A stretch of DNA of 64,000 bases from Burkholderia ubonensis subsp. mesacidophila. Lineage in GTDB: Bacteria > Pseudomonadota > Gammaproteobacteria > Burkholderiales > Burkholderiaceae. A program made the position numbers and the translations under genes. Where the stretch lies: positions 1,674,001 to 1,738,000 of the forward strand of contig NZ_CP020737.1 in assembly GCF_002097715.1 (NCBI RefSeq), written 5' to 3'. Below, piece by piece: positions 35,566-44,705 of the stretch (position 1 is the stretch's first letter; every line of letters starts with the position of its first letter). The notes under the pieces were generated by a model. The model did no database searches. It worked only from the letters and a program-made list of their open reading frames with translations, and had not been told where the DNA came from.

Positions 35566-36051
35566 TCATTCGCCGGACGCTTCCGTTGTGTGCGGCGGCG
35601 CCACCCAACCGGGGCCGGCTTCGGGCTGCACGTCGCGCGGGTCGAGCGGCTCGCCGCAGGCCGAGCACACCGGAACCGCATGCATCAGATGACCGCAGGT
35701 GCGGTGGCGCAACTGCAGCGGCGGCCCGTTGCCGTCGTCCTTCCAGCGGTCGCCCCAGGCCATCAGCGCGAGCAGCGCAGGGTACAGGTCGCGGCCTTTC
35801 TCGGTCAGCCGGTATTCGAAGCGCGGCGGACGCTCCTGGTACGCGCGCTTGACGAGCACGCCGTCGTCGACGAGGCGCGCGAGACGCTCGGCGAGTACGT
35901 GGCGGGTCAGTCCGAGCTGGGCCTGGAACGCATCGAAGCGGCGGCAGCCGAGGAAGGCGTTGCGCAGGATCAGCATGGTCCAGCGGTCGCCGAGCACGGC
36001 GAGCGTGCGGGCGACCGAACAGTTCAGCGTGCCGATGTCATCCCATTTCAT
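35566..36051 (-). CDS. HxlR-family transcriptional regulator
   Basis: 161 residues. The winged helix-turn-helix spans about residues 10-100: CSVARTLAVLGDRWTMLILR, FDAFQAQLGLTRHVLAERLA and RFEYRLTEKGRDLYPAL. The C-terminal tail has a possible metal-binding arrangement (RTCGHLMHAVPVCSACGEPL). Divergent from a PaaI-type thioesterase gene, with a palindrome between them that may be its operator. Cys 11 in the N-terminal part could serve redox sensing, as in some HxlR proteins. Confidence 0.88.
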   Translation of the reverse strand: MKWDDIGTLNCSVARTLAVLGDRWTMLILRNAFLGCRRFDAFQAQLGLTRHVLAERLARLVDDGVLVKRAYQERPPRFEYRLTEKGRDLYPALLALMAWGDRWKDDGNGPPLQLRHRTCGHLMHAVPVCSACGEPLDPRDVQPEAGPGWVAPPHTTEASGE

Positions 36052-36164
36052 CGTCGAGTCTCGTCAGTCGGTTCAGCGAATTGGCGGGTTCGATTATAGA
36101 ACTGCCCCTCGGAAGGATCGGGCGGTACCCGCGTTGACAGCCAGGTTCACGCGATGAATAATCG

Positions 36165-36179
36165 GTTCCAATTTGGAAC
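36165..36179. promoter_or_regulatory. Candidate HxlR operator
   Basis: GTTCCAATTTGGAAC is a near-perfect 15-base palindrome between the divergent HxlR and thioesterase genes, 42 bases before the latter. Confidence 0.5.
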
Positions 36180-36220
36180 TTACTCGCGCGGCGACGCGCT
36201 TTCAATCAGGAGACGAACTG

Positions 36221-36655
36221 ATGAACCCGCTTTCGATGTCCGGTATCGAGCTGTTGCGTGCCGCTGTGACGGGCGACGTGCCGCTCGCGTCGATTTCCGA
36301 GACCATGCCGATGCGGCCGCTCGAGGTCGAGCTCGGCTACATCAAGATGGCGGCGCGCGCGGACGGTCGGCACCTGAACCCCCTCGGCGGCGTGCACGGC
36401 GGCTTCGCGGCGACGGTGCTCGATTCGGTCACCGGCTGCGCGGTGCATTCGATGCTCGACGCGGGCGTCGGCTACGGAACCGTCGACCTGCACGTGAAGA
36501 TGCTGCGGCCGGTGCCGCGCGACGTCGACCTGATCGCGGAAGGCCGCGTGATTCACCTGTCGCGCTCGCTCGGCGTCGCCGAAGGCACGCTGAAGACGCC
36601 GGATGACAAGATCGTCGCGCACGCGTCGGCGACCTGCTTCATTCAGCGCCCGTAG
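36221..36655 (+). CDS. PaaI-type hotdog-fold thioesterase
   Basis: 144 residues of the 4HBT/PaaI family, which hydrolyse aryl- or acyl-CoA thioesters. The signature LNPLGGVHGGFAATVLDSVT includes the catalytic HGG region, followed by YGTVDLHVKMLRPVPRD. ATG 36221 is preceded by AGGAG. It lies next to an HxlR regulator that probably controls it. Substrate unknown. Confidence 0.88.
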   Translation: MNPLSMSGIELLRAAVTGDVPLASISETMPMRPLEVELGYIKMAARADGRHLNPLGGVHGGFAATVLDSVTGCAVHSMLDAGVGYGTVDLHVKMLRPVPRDVDLIAEGRVIHLSRSLGVAEGTLKTPDDKIVAHASATCFIQRP

Positions 36656-36785
36656 TGACGCCGAAGCCGAAGCGGCAACCGAAACCCGCCGCCGCAGGCC
36701 GGTTGTAAGCCGCCGGGCGGCCCTTCTGAAGGGAGCATTTCATTGTGATAGCGTTCCTGCTTTCCACCGACGTGACAGGAACAGC

Positions 36786-37838
36786 ATGGAATACCGCACA
36801 CTTGGCGATTCGGGCATCGAAGTCAGCCTGATCGGTCTCGGCACGATGACGTGGGGCGAGCAGAACACGGAGCGCGACGCGCACGCGCAGCTCGACTACG
36901 CGATTGGGCAGGGCGTCACGCTGGTCGACGCCGCGGAAATGTATCCGGTGCCGCCGAAACCTGAAACGCAGGGGCGCACCGAGCAGTACATCGGCACGTG
37001 GCTCGCGCAGCATCGCGCGCTGCGCGACAGGATCGTGCTCGCGACGAAGATCGCCGGCCCGGCCCGGCAGCCGCACAATCCGCGTCATATCCGCGGCGAG
37101 GGCAACCAGTTCGACCGCAAGAACCTGACCGAGGCGCTCGACGGCAGCCTCAAGCGCCTGCAGACGGATTACGTCGATCTCTACCAGCTCCACTGGCCGG
37201 ACCGCAGCACGACGACGTTTGGCCGTCCCGCGTATCCGTGGATCGACGACGCCTATACGGTGCCGATCGAGGAGACGCTCGCGGTGCTCGCGGATTTCGT
37301 GAAGGCGGGCAAGGTGCGCGCGATCGGCGTGTCGAACGAGACGCCGTGGGGCGTCGCGCAATTCCTGCGCGCGGCCGAGAAGCTCGGGCTGCCGCGCATC
37401 GCCAGCATCCAGAACCCGTACAGCCTGCTGAACCGGACCTTCGAGAACGGCCTGTCGGAATTCACGCATCGCGAAGGCGTCGGCCTGCTCGCGTATTCGC
37501 CGCTCGCGTTCGGCTGGCTGTCCGGCAAATACGAGAACGGCGCCCGCCCAGCCGGCGCGCGCATCACGCTGTTCGAGCGCTTCCAGCGCTACAGCAAGCC
37601 GCAGGCGGTCGAGGCGACGTCGCGCTATGTCGCGCTCGCGAAGCGGCACGGCTTGTCGCCGGCGCAGCTCGCGCTGGCGTTCGTCAACAGCCGACCGTTC
37701 CTGACCAGCAACCTTATCGGTGCGACATCGCTCGAGCAGCTGAAGGAGAACATCGGCAGCGTCGACGTCAAGCTGTCCGACGAGATTCTCGCGGAGATCG
37801 ACGCGCTGCACGAACGGCAGCCGAACCCCGCGCCGTAA
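36786..37838 (+). CDS. Aldo/keto reductase (Tas-like)
   Basis: A 350-residue NADPH-dependent TIM-barrel oxidoreductase. The tetrad is visible: Asp and Tyr in LVDAAEMYPVPPKPETQGRT, Lys in VLATKIAGPA and His in YQLHWPDRS. The cofactor-binding C-terminal part is LIGATSLEQLKENIGSVDV. The long insertion after the Tyr and the overall sequence match the Tas group. It is transcribed with the thioesterase direction but 130 bases away. Confidence 0.9.
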   Translation: MEYRTLGDSGIEVSLIGLGTMTWGEQNTERDAHAQLDYAIGQGVTLVDAAEMYPVPPKPETQGRTEQYIGTWLAQHRALRDRIVLATKIAGPARQPHNPRHIRGEGNQFDRKNLTEALDGSLKRLQTDYVDLYQLHWPDRSTTTFGRPAYPWIDDAYTVPIEETLAVLADFVKAGKVRAIGVSNETPWGVAQFLRAAEKLGLPRIASIQNPYSLLNRTFENGLSEFTHREGVGLLAYSPLAFGWLSGKYENGARPAGARITLFERFQRYSKPQAVEATSRYVALAKRHGLSPAQLALAFVNSRPFLTSNLIGATSLEQLKENIGSVDVKLSDEILAEIDALHERQPNPAP

Positions 37839-37902
37839 ACGACGGACGGCCCGCGCGGCATGCGTCGCCGCGGGAGCCGTGAACGCGTGGAGGGTATGCC
37901 GG

Positions 37903-39189
37903 TCAGCGCATCCGCAGGCGCGTGCGCGCGACGAACAGCGCCGCGAGGCTCAGCAACGCGCAGCCCATCAGGTAGAGCGCCGGCGACAGGCGGTTGCCGG
38001 TCGCGCTGATGAGCCACGTGATCACGAACGGCGCGAAGCCGCCGAACAGCGTGACACCCGTGTTGTAGCTGACCGCGAGCCCGGTCGCGCGCGTCTGCGC
38101 CGGGAACAGTTCCGCCATCAACGCGGGTAGCGCGCCGCAGTACATCGCCTTCAGCACGCCGATCCAGATCAGCGCGGCGAGCATCGTCGCGAACGACGCA
38201 TGGCGCGTGAGCCACGCGAACGTCGGCCAGACCGTGACGAGCATCAGCAGCGCCGCGGCCGTCATCACGCGGATCCGCCCGGCGCGATCGGACCAGTGGC
38301 CGACGAGCGGCGTGAAGAGCGTGAGGATGAAGCCGGTGGCGAGCGTCGCCGCGAAGCCGGTCGACGCGGTCAGGCCGAGCTGCTTGATCGCGTAGGTCGG
38401 CATGTACAGCACCATGTAGTTCACCGCGGTCGAGATCACGAGCACGCCGATCGCGAGCAGGACGCGCATCTTCTGGCCGGCGAACAGCTCGCGCACGGGC
38501 GCCTCCGAACGTGCTTGCGTCGTGAACTCGACGCCTTCGTCGACGTAGCGGCGGATGTATAGCCCGACCGGCCCGATCGCGAGCCCGAACAGGAACGGCA
38601 CGCGCCAGCCCCAGCTCTCGAGCTGCGCGGGCGTCAGCGTGCTCGTCAGCAGCGCGCCGAAACCCGATGCGAGCAGCGTCGCGAGACCCTGGCTCGCGAA
38701 CTGCCAGCTCGACATGAAGCCGCGCCGCTGCGGCGCGTGTTCGACGAGGAACGCGGTCGAACTCGCGAATTCGCCGCCTGCGGAGAAGCCCTGCATCAGC
38801 CTTGACAACATGATCCCGAGCGGCGCGAGAAGGCCGATCGACGCGTAGGTCGGCATCGTCGCGATCAGCAGCGTGCCTCCCATCATCATCGCGATCGACA
38901 GCAGCAGCGACGCCTTGCGCCCGGCGCGGTCCGCGTACGCGCCGAGCACGAAGCCGCCGATCGGTCGGATCAGGTACGACAGCCCGAACGTGCCGAGCGT
39001 GAGCAGCAGCGACGTTGCCTCGCTCGTCGCGGGGAAGAACAGCTTCGCGATCGTCACCGCGAAGAAGCCGTAGACGATCAGGTCGAACCATTCGAGCGCG
39101 TTGCCGATCGACGCCGCAAGGATGATGCGGCGCATTTTCGCGGCGCCGGGATGAACGGCTTCCTGCGTGGCGAGGGTGGTGGTGTTCAT
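37903..39189 (-). CDS. MFS transporter, metabolite:H+ symporter type
   Basis: 428 residues with about 12 membrane helices. The MHS signature is seen in SIGNALEWFDLIVYGFFAVT, RPIGGFVLGAYADRAGRKAS and LSRLMQGFSAGGEFASSTAF. Relatives carry citrate, alpha-ketoglutarate, proline or shikimate. The M20 peptidase gene lies immediately upstream (67 bases) on the same strand, so a peptide- or amide-derived acid is a possible cargo; this is inference. Confidence 0.9.
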   Translation of the reverse strand: MNTTTLATQEAVHPGAAKMRRIILAASIGNALEWFDLIVYGFFAVTIAKLFFPATSEATSLLLTLGTFGLSYLIRPIGGFVLGAYADRAGRKASLLLSIAMMMGGTLLIATMPTYASIGLLAPLGIMLSRLMQGFSAGGEFASSTAFLVEHAPQRRGFMSSWQFASQGLATLLASGFGALLTSTLTPAQLESWGWRVPFLFGLAIGPVGLYIRRYVDEGVEFTTQARSEAPVRELFAGQKMRVLLAIGVLVISTAVNYMVLYMPTYAIKQLGLTASTGFAATLATGFILTLFTPLVGHWSDRAGRIRVMTAAALLMLVTVWPTFAWLTRHASFATMLAALIWIGVLKAMYCGALPALMAELFPAQTRATGLAVSYNTGVTLFGGFAPFVITWLISATGNRLSPALYLMGCALLSLAALFVARTRLRMR

Positions 39190-39256
39190 CGTGTGAGCGT
39201 GTCCGTTGAAGGGTTGGACGACAGGCGAGGCGTTGCGGCTTCGCGGCGGCGGCGCG

Positions 39257-40678
39257 TCAAACGCCGGCGCCGGCGATATCGGGCGTGTGGCGGCGAACGG
39301 GCGGGGCGGCGTCGCCGAGATCCCAGAACAGCCCGGCCATCATCTGGAGTCCTTCACGCACGACGCTGCCCAGCAGGTGCTCGTCAGGCGCATGCTGCGC
39401 GCATGCCGGATACGAGTGCGGCACCCATAGCGTCGGCAGGCCGAGCGTGTCGGCAAACACTTCGTTCGGCAACGTGCCGCCGAGGTTCGGCAGGATCGCC
39501 GGCTTCTTGCCGGTCGTGCGCGCGAGCGACGCGACCGCCCAGCGTACCCACGGATCGTCGGGCGGCAGGCGCGTCGCGGGCGCGCCGCGCTCGACGTCGA
39601 CCTCGACGTCGGCGAAGCCGTGCGCGTCGAGGTGCGCGCGCAGGTGCGCGTGCAGCGCTTTCCAGTCGGTGCCGATGACGAAGCGCAGCTGGCAGTGCGC
39701 ATACGCGGCAGGCGGGATCGCGTTGACCGGATGCTCGGGGTTGCCGGCCTTGAACGCGAGGATCTCGAGCGTATTCCAGCCGAACACGCGTTCGGCGGGG
39801 CTGAGGCCCGGTTCGCCCCAGTTGGCGTCGAGCGCCGGATCGCCGGGGCCGCCGCCAACGGCGAGATCGGCGAGCGCGTCGCGCACCGCGGCGGGGATCG
39901 GCGGCGGGCGCAGGCCGTCGACGCGGATCGCGCCGCGCGCATCGACGAGGCTCGCGAGCGCATGCGCGAGCACGATCGCCGGATTGCGCAGCAGCCCGCC
40001 CCAGTTGCCCGAATGATGCGCGCCGTCGCGGGCGCGCAGGCTCAACGTGAAGTTGACCGCGCCGCGCGAGCCGAGGAAGACCGTCGGTCGCTCGGCGGCG
40101 ATGCGCGGCCCGTCGGACGCGATCAGCACGTCGGCGGCGAGCGCGGCGCGTTCGCGGCGGCACAGCGCGTCGAGGCCGGGCGAGCCGGTTTCCTCGCCCA
40201 TCTCGATCAGCAGCTTGGCATTGAAGCCGAGCCGGCCGCCGCGCGCGGCCAGCACGCTCGCGAGTGCGGCGAGGTTGATCGAATGCTGGCCCTTGTTGTC
40301 GGCGCTGCCGCGGCCGTACCAGCGGTCGCCGTCGACGGTTAGCGACCACGGCGACAGCGGCGCGCGCCATTGCGCGTCGTAGCCGCGCACGACGTCGCCG
40401 TGGCCGTAGATCAGCACGGTCGGCAGCGCGTCGTCCTCGTGTCGCGACGCGAGCAGGAACGGCCCGCCGCCGTCGACGGGGTTGTCGGCGATGCGGGTGG
40501 CGAAGCCTAGGCGTTCGGCCTCGGGCGCGATCTCGTCGGTCAGGTACGTGCGCAGCGCGGCGGCGGAGCCGCTTTCCTGGCTTTCGGTGCGCAGCCCGAT
40601 GCGGCGGCTCAGGGTGGCGAGGAACGCGCCGGATTCGAACTGGTTCAGCGCGTGCTGGATGGCGGCGGTACGGCTCAA
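39257..40678 (-). CDS. M20-family metallopeptidase
   Basis: 473 residues. Zinc ligands appear in LIYGHGDVVRGYD, GRGSADNKGQHSINLAA and MGEETGSPGLDALC, with a dimerisation insert, and a C-terminal ligand region at NLGGTLPNEVFADTLGLPTLWVPHS. It resembles carnosinase/ArgE/DapE-type peptidases that act on dipeptides or N-acyl amino acids. It is probably co-transcribed with the MHS transporter and controlled by the divergent LysR regulator. Confidence 0.9.
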   Translation of the reverse strand: MSRTAAIQHALNQFESGAFLATLSRRIGLRTESQESGSAAALRTYLTDEIAPEAERLGFATRIADNPVDGGGPFLLASRHEDDALPTVLIYGHGDVVRGYDAQWRAPLSPWSLTVDGDRWYGRGSADNKGQHSINLAALASVLAARGGRLGFNAKLLIEMGEETGSPGLDALCRRERAALAADVLIASDGPRIAAERPTVFLGSRGAVNFTLSLRARDGAHHSGNWGGLLRNPAIVLAHALASLVDARGAIRVDGLRPPPIPAAVRDALADLAVGGGPGDPALDANWGEPGLSPAERVFGWNTLEILAFKAGNPEHPVNAIPPAAYAHCQLRFVIGTDWKALHAHLRAHLDAHGFADVEVDVERGAPATRLPPDDPWVRWAVASLARTTGKKPAILPNLGGTLPNEVFADTLGLPTLWVPHSYPACAQHAPDEHLLGSVVREGLQMMAGLFWDLGDAAPPVRRHTPDIAGAGV

Positions 40679-40853
40679 GGCGGGTCTCCTCTGGTCCGAT
40701 GCAAAGCGGTCGGGCGGCGGGTCGCGCGCAGGTGACCCGAAGTGCGATCGATTCTAGGAAGCCGTTTTTTTTGTCACAATCATCGAATTTCGAACCTTTC
40801 TTTGCCGAAAAGGCAAGGCAGAACGGCCGGCAACGGCCTCGGGAGACCGAACG

Positions 40854-41807
40854 ATGGCGGCGTTCCTGCATGGCCTCGCGCTGCGGTATTTCGTCGAAGT
40901 GGCGCGCACCGGCTCGCTCAGCGACGCCGCCGCGCGGCTGCACGTCGCCGTGTCCGCGGTCAGCCGGCAGATCGCGAAGCTCGAGAGCGAGCTGGGCGCG
41001 CCGCTGTTCGAGCGCCGTCCGCGCGGGATGGCGCTGTCGGAGGCGGGCGAGCGGCTCCTGAGCTTCGCGCAGCGCAGCCTGCTCGAGGCGGAACACGTGA
41101 TGAAGGAGATCGGCGGCCTCGACGCGCTGCACGGCAGCCTGCTGAAGATTGCGTGCACGGAAGGCTTCGCGATCGATTTCCTGCCGGGCGTGCTTGCGAG
41201 CTTCAAGGCGCGTCACCCGGGCGTCGACTTCTCTCTGTGGGTCGTGTCGCCGGCCGATGCGACACGGCGCGTGCGCGACGGCGATGCGGATCTCGCGCTG
41301 ACGTTCAGCCTCGCGCCGGAGAAGGGCGTGCGCGTCGAGCACACCGAACGGGCGCCGATCTACGCGCTGGTGCGACGCGACCACCCGCTCGCGGCGCGCG
41401 AAGCGGTGTCGCTTGCCGACGTCGCGCGCCATCCGCACGTGCTGCCCGAGGCGGGCACCACCGTGCGCCAGCTGATCGACATCGCGTGCGCGCTCGACGG
41501 GCTGCTGCTCGAGCCCGAGCTGACGAGCAACAACACGGCGGTGATGTACCGCTACGCGCAACATACGGGCGCGGTGATGTTCGCCGGCCTGCTGTCGGTG
41601 CGCGACCGCTGCGACGCGGACGGCTTCGTCGTCATCCCGCTGACGGATCCTCAACTGGGCGAGCGGAGCATCCAGATCCAGACGATGGCGGGGCGCGACC
41701 TGCCGGCGTCGGTGCGCGCGTTTCGCGATCATCTGGTCGACGCGATCACGGCGACGCGCGCCGCGCCGTCCCCGGTGCGACGCCCGCGAAGCCGCCGCGT
41801 GAGATAA
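40854..41807 (+). CDS. LysR-family transcriptional regulator
   Basis: 317 residues: N-terminal helix-turn-helix (ALRYFVEVARTGSLSDAAAR, VSAVSRQIAKLESELGAPLF) and a periplasmic-binding-protein-like effector domain (LLKIACTEGFAIDFLPGVLA). It is divergent from the M20 peptidase/MHS transporter pair across 175 bases, the usual layout for a local activator responding to their substrate. Confidence 0.9.
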   Translation: MAAFLHGLALRYFVEVARTGSLSDAAARLHVAVSAVSRQIAKLESELGAPLFERRPRGMALSEAGERLLSFAQRSLLEAEHVMKEIGGLDALHGSLLKIACTEGFAIDFLPGVLASFKARHPGVDFSLWVVSPADATRRVRDGDADLALTFSLAPEKGVRVEHTERAPIYALVRRDHPLAAREAVSLADVARHPHVLPEAGTTVRQLIDIACALDGLLLEPELTSNNTAVMYRYAQHTGAVMFAGLLSVRDRCDADGFVVIPLTDPQLGERSIQIQTMAGRDLPASVRAFRDHLVDAITATRAAPSPVRRPRSRRVR

Positions 41808-41873
41808 TCCCTCGATCCACCTATCCGCACCGCTGCGGCCCCCCATGCCGGGGCCGGGCCGCTTGACGCCAAA

Positions 41874-42965
41874 TTGAAGAACCTGATTGTCACCCTCGAT
41901 CGCGCCGGCGAGTTCGACGAGATCATCGACGTGCGCACGCCGCTCGAGTTTGCCGAGGACCACATCCCCGGCGCGCTCAACGCGCCCGTGCTCAGCAACG
42001 AGGAGCGCGTGCTCGTCGGCACGATGTACCGCCAGGTGTCGCCGTACGAGGCGACGCGCGTCGGCGCGGCGATGGTCGCGCGCAACATCGCACGCCACCT
42101 CGATACGACCTTCGCCGACCGGCCGCGCAACTGGCGTCCGCTGATCTACTGCTGGCGCGGCGGCAAGCGTTCGGGGTCGATGACCGCCTGGTTCAACCTG
42201 ATCGGCTGGCAGGCGCGCCAGCTCGACGGCGGCTACAAGGCGTATCGTCGCTCGGTGTGCGCGACGCTCGACACGCTGCCGACCCGGTTCCGCTACATCG
42301 CGCTCGTCGGCCACACCGGCTGCGGCAAGACGCGCCTGCTGCAGGCGCTGCGCGGCGTGGGCGCGCAGACGCTCGACCTCGAGGCGCTTGCGTGCCATCG
42401 CGGCTCGCTGCTCGGCGCGCTGCCGGGCGTGCCGCAGCCGTCGCAGAAGGCGTTCGACTCGCGGCTCGTCGGGGCGCTGGAGCGCTTCGATCCGGCCTGG
42501 CCGGTGTTCGTTGAATCGGAAAGCCGCAAGATCGGGCTCGTGCAGCTGCCGCTCGCGCTGCTGCAGGCGTTTCACGCGGGGCCGTGGGTGCAGGTCGACG
42601 CGGCGCGCGACGAGCGCATCGCGTTCCTGCTCGACGATTACGCCCATCTGTTCGACGAGCCGGACGCGTTCAAGGCGCAGCTGCGGCGGCTGATCGGCCT
42701 GCACAGCCGCGACGACGTCGACCGCTGGGGCGGGCTGATCGATGCGCAGGCGCGCGCCGAATTGTTTGGCGAACTGATCGACCGGCATTACGATCCGGCC
42801 TATGCGCGGACCTTCCGCGAGCATTTCGGCAAGCCGAGCCGCGCGCTGACGTTCCATTTCCGGCCGAATGCGGCCGATGCGAGCGAACAGGCGAACGCGC
42901 TGCTCGCGCAGCTCGCCCAGGCCGGGTTGCCGGCGACGGCCGCCGGCATCGCCTCCACGACATAA
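41874..42965 (+). CDS. mnmH: tRNA 2-selenouridine synthase
   Basis: 363 residues. An N-terminal rhodanese domain (IIDVRTPLEFAEDHIPGALN; active-site Cys in PLIYCWRGGKRSGSMT) is joined to a P-loop domain (LVGHTGCGKTRLLQALRG). This fusion defines MnmH/SelU, which replaces sulfur by selenium at the wobble 2-thiouridine of tRNAs for Lys, Glu and Gln, using selenophosphate. TTG 41874 is the start. The selenophosphate synthase SelD is not in this window. The permease gene begins 14 bases later. Confidence 0.94.
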   Translation: MKNLIVTLDRAGEFDEIIDVRTPLEFAEDHIPGALNAPVLSNEERVLVGTMYRQVSPYEATRVGAAMVARNIARHLDTTFADRPRNWRPLIYCWRGGKRSGSMTAWFNLIGWQARQLDGGYKAYRRSVCATLDTLPTRFRYIALVGHTGCGKTRLLQALRGVGAQTLDLEALACHRGSLLGALPGVPQPSQKAFDSRLVGALERFDPAWPVFVESESRKIGLVQLPLALLQAFHAGPWVQVDAARDERIAFLLDDYAHLFDEPDAFKAQLRRLIGLHSRDDVDRWGGLIDAQARAELFGELIDRHYDPAYARTFREHFGKPSRALTFHFRPNAADASEQANALLAQLAQAGLPATAAGIASTT

Positions 42966-42979
42966 CTTCAGACCAGAAC

Positions 42980-44038
42980 ATGACAACCACACGCACTCAA
43001 CCGAATCCGGCGCTCGGCTGGATGACTTTCCTGCTGATCGCGGTCGCGGGCCTGTTCTACGTGAAATGGTTTCCGTACTACAACAAGGCCTTCCTGGCGG
43101 CCGAGCATCATTCGATCGGCCAGTCGATCCTGATGGGCGCGGCGTCGGCGCCGCCCGAACCGTCGCTGAAGGCTGCGCTCGACTACGCGTGGGCATATGG
43201 CAAGGCGATCTGGCAGGCGATGGTGCTCGGCCTGCTGCTCGGCTCGGCGGTGCAGGCGCTGCTGCCCGCGCACTGGGTCGCGCGCGTGCTCGGCAGGACG
43301 GGCTTCGGCAGCGTCGCCGCGGGCGGCCTGCTGTCGCTGCCTGGCATGATGTGCACCTGCTGCGCGGCGCCCGTCGTCGCGGGCCTGCGCGAGCGGCACG
43401 CGTCGCCGGGCGGCGCGGTCGCGTTCTGGCTCGGCAACACGGTGCTGAACCCGGCCGCGCTGGTGTTCATGGGCTTCGTGCTCGGCTGGCACTGGAGCGC
43501 GCTGCGGCTCGTGCTCGGCATCGCGATGGTGTTCGGGATCGGCTATCTGCTGAACCGGATCGCGCGCCCGGAGGACCGCAGCATCGACGACACGCGGCTC
43601 GCTGCGCTGGTGGCCGAACAGGCCGCGGCGGGCAACGCGTTCGCGCGCTGGATGAAGATCCTTGCGCGGATGACCACGCGGCTCGTGCCCGAATACCTCG
43701 TGCTCGTGCTGCTGCTCGGCGCCGCGCGTGCATGGCTGTTCCCGCATATCAGCCCGGACATCGGCAACCATCTCGGCTGGATCGTCGCGTTCGCGGTCGC
43801 GGGCGCGCTGTTCGTGATTCCGACGGCAGGCGAGGTGCCGATCATCCAGGCGATGCTGTCGCTCGGCATGGGCGTCGGCCCGGCCGCCGCGCTGCTGATG
43901 ACGCTGCCGCCGATCAGCGTGCCATCGCTCGCGATGCTCGCGCGCTCGTTCCGGCCGGCCACGCTCGCGATCGTCACGGCGCTCGTCGTCGCGTTCGGCA
44001 TCGCGAGCGGGCTGCTCGCGATCGCGCTGGGGTTCTGA
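42980..44038 (+). CDS. YraQ/ArsP-type (DUF318) permease
   Basis: 352 residues with about eight membrane helices, including the paired half-repeats typical of the family: SLPGMMCTCCAAPVVAGLRE in the first half and IPTAGEVPIIQAMLSLGMGV in the second. The cysteine cluster CTCC lies in a re-entrant or membrane segment. Relatives include ArsP, which exports trivalent organoarsenicals. Tight linkage to mnmH suggests a role with selenium or sulfur compounds; that is inference only. Confidence 0.85.
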   Translation: MTTTRTQPNPALGWMTFLLIAVAGLFYVKWFPYYNKAFLAAEHHSIGQSILMGAASAPPEPSLKAALDYAWAYGKAIWQAMVLGLLLGSAVQALLPAHWVARVLGRTGFGSVAAGGLLSLPGMMCTCCAAPVVAGLRERHASPGGAVAFWLGNTVLNPAALVFMGFVLGWHWSALRLVLGIAMVFGIGYLLNRIARPEDRSIDDTRLAALVAEQAAAGNAFARWMKILARMTTRLVPEYLVLVLLLGAARAWLFPHISPDIGNHLGWIVAFAVAGALFVIPTAGEVPIIQAMLSLGMGVGPAAALLMTLPPISVPSLAMLARSFRPATLAIVTALVVAFGIASGLLAIALGF

Positions 44039-44201
44039 CGGCGCGCCACGCGGGAGCGCCTGGCCAGGGCGCACCGCAGGCCGCGCGGGGGCGAACGCGT
44101 CGTCCGGGATTGCGCGCGCCGGCCCGTATCGTCATCCTATTCATCCGGCGCCGCCGCTTCGCGCGGGCGGCGCCATTCACAAGACGCAATCAGGAAATCG
44201 C

Positions 44202-44624
44202 ATGACCCAACCCAAGATTCATCCTCGACTCGAAAAGGCGCTGACGCGCGGCGATCTCGCGATTCGCCAGGCCAATTCGGCGCGCGCGACCGCCGTGCTG
44301 TCGGCGCTCGGCGCGATGATCGTCGAGGCGTCCGCGACGATCGGCGTCGAGGCCAGCGTCGACATTCCGCAGGGCGAGCGCATCTACGATCCGATGAATG
44401 GCCTGTGGCCGCAGAAGATGCTCGTGTCGTTCGACGGTCCCGTCGAGGATGCGGAGCCGGAAGAGCTGCGCTCGGTCTATCTGGTGGCCGACGATCCGGG
44501 CACGCAGTTCCGGGTCGAATGGCATCGCGCGGACGGCAAGCTCGGGCGTCACGAGGGCGGCCCGCTCGCGACCGTCGCGTTCCTGACCGACGTCGAGATT
44601 CCGTGGAGCGACGAAGACGAGTGA
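44202..44624 (+). CDS. Conserved-looking hypothetical protein
   Basis: 140 residues, soluble and acidic at the end (VEIPWSDEDE). Sequence pattern: an N-terminal helix (LEKALTRGDLAIRQANSARA), a possible second helix, then a beta-rich half (LWPQKMLVSFDGPVEDAEPE, LRSVYLVADDPGTQFRVEWH). AGGAAA precedes the ATG. No family is recognised. It is convergent with the NodJ-like gene. Confidence 0.65.
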   Translation: MTQPKIHPRLEKALTRGDLAIRQANSARATAVLSALGAMIVEASATIGVEASVDIPQGERIYDPMNGLWPQKMLVSFDGPVEDAEPEELRSVYLVADDPGTQFRVEWHRADGKLGRHEGGPLATVAFLTDVEIPWSDEDE

Positions 44625-44705
44625 CGTCAGTCGCCGTCGCGCACGACGTGCAAGCGCCGTTGCAGCGGGGCCGGACGCGCCCCGTGCGTGCGCGACGTCG
44701 CGCGG

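Noticed and set aside
39384..43196. 1270-codon open frame on the minus strand
   Set aside because: It spans the M20, LysR and mnmH genes in a shadow frame with low-complexity composition.
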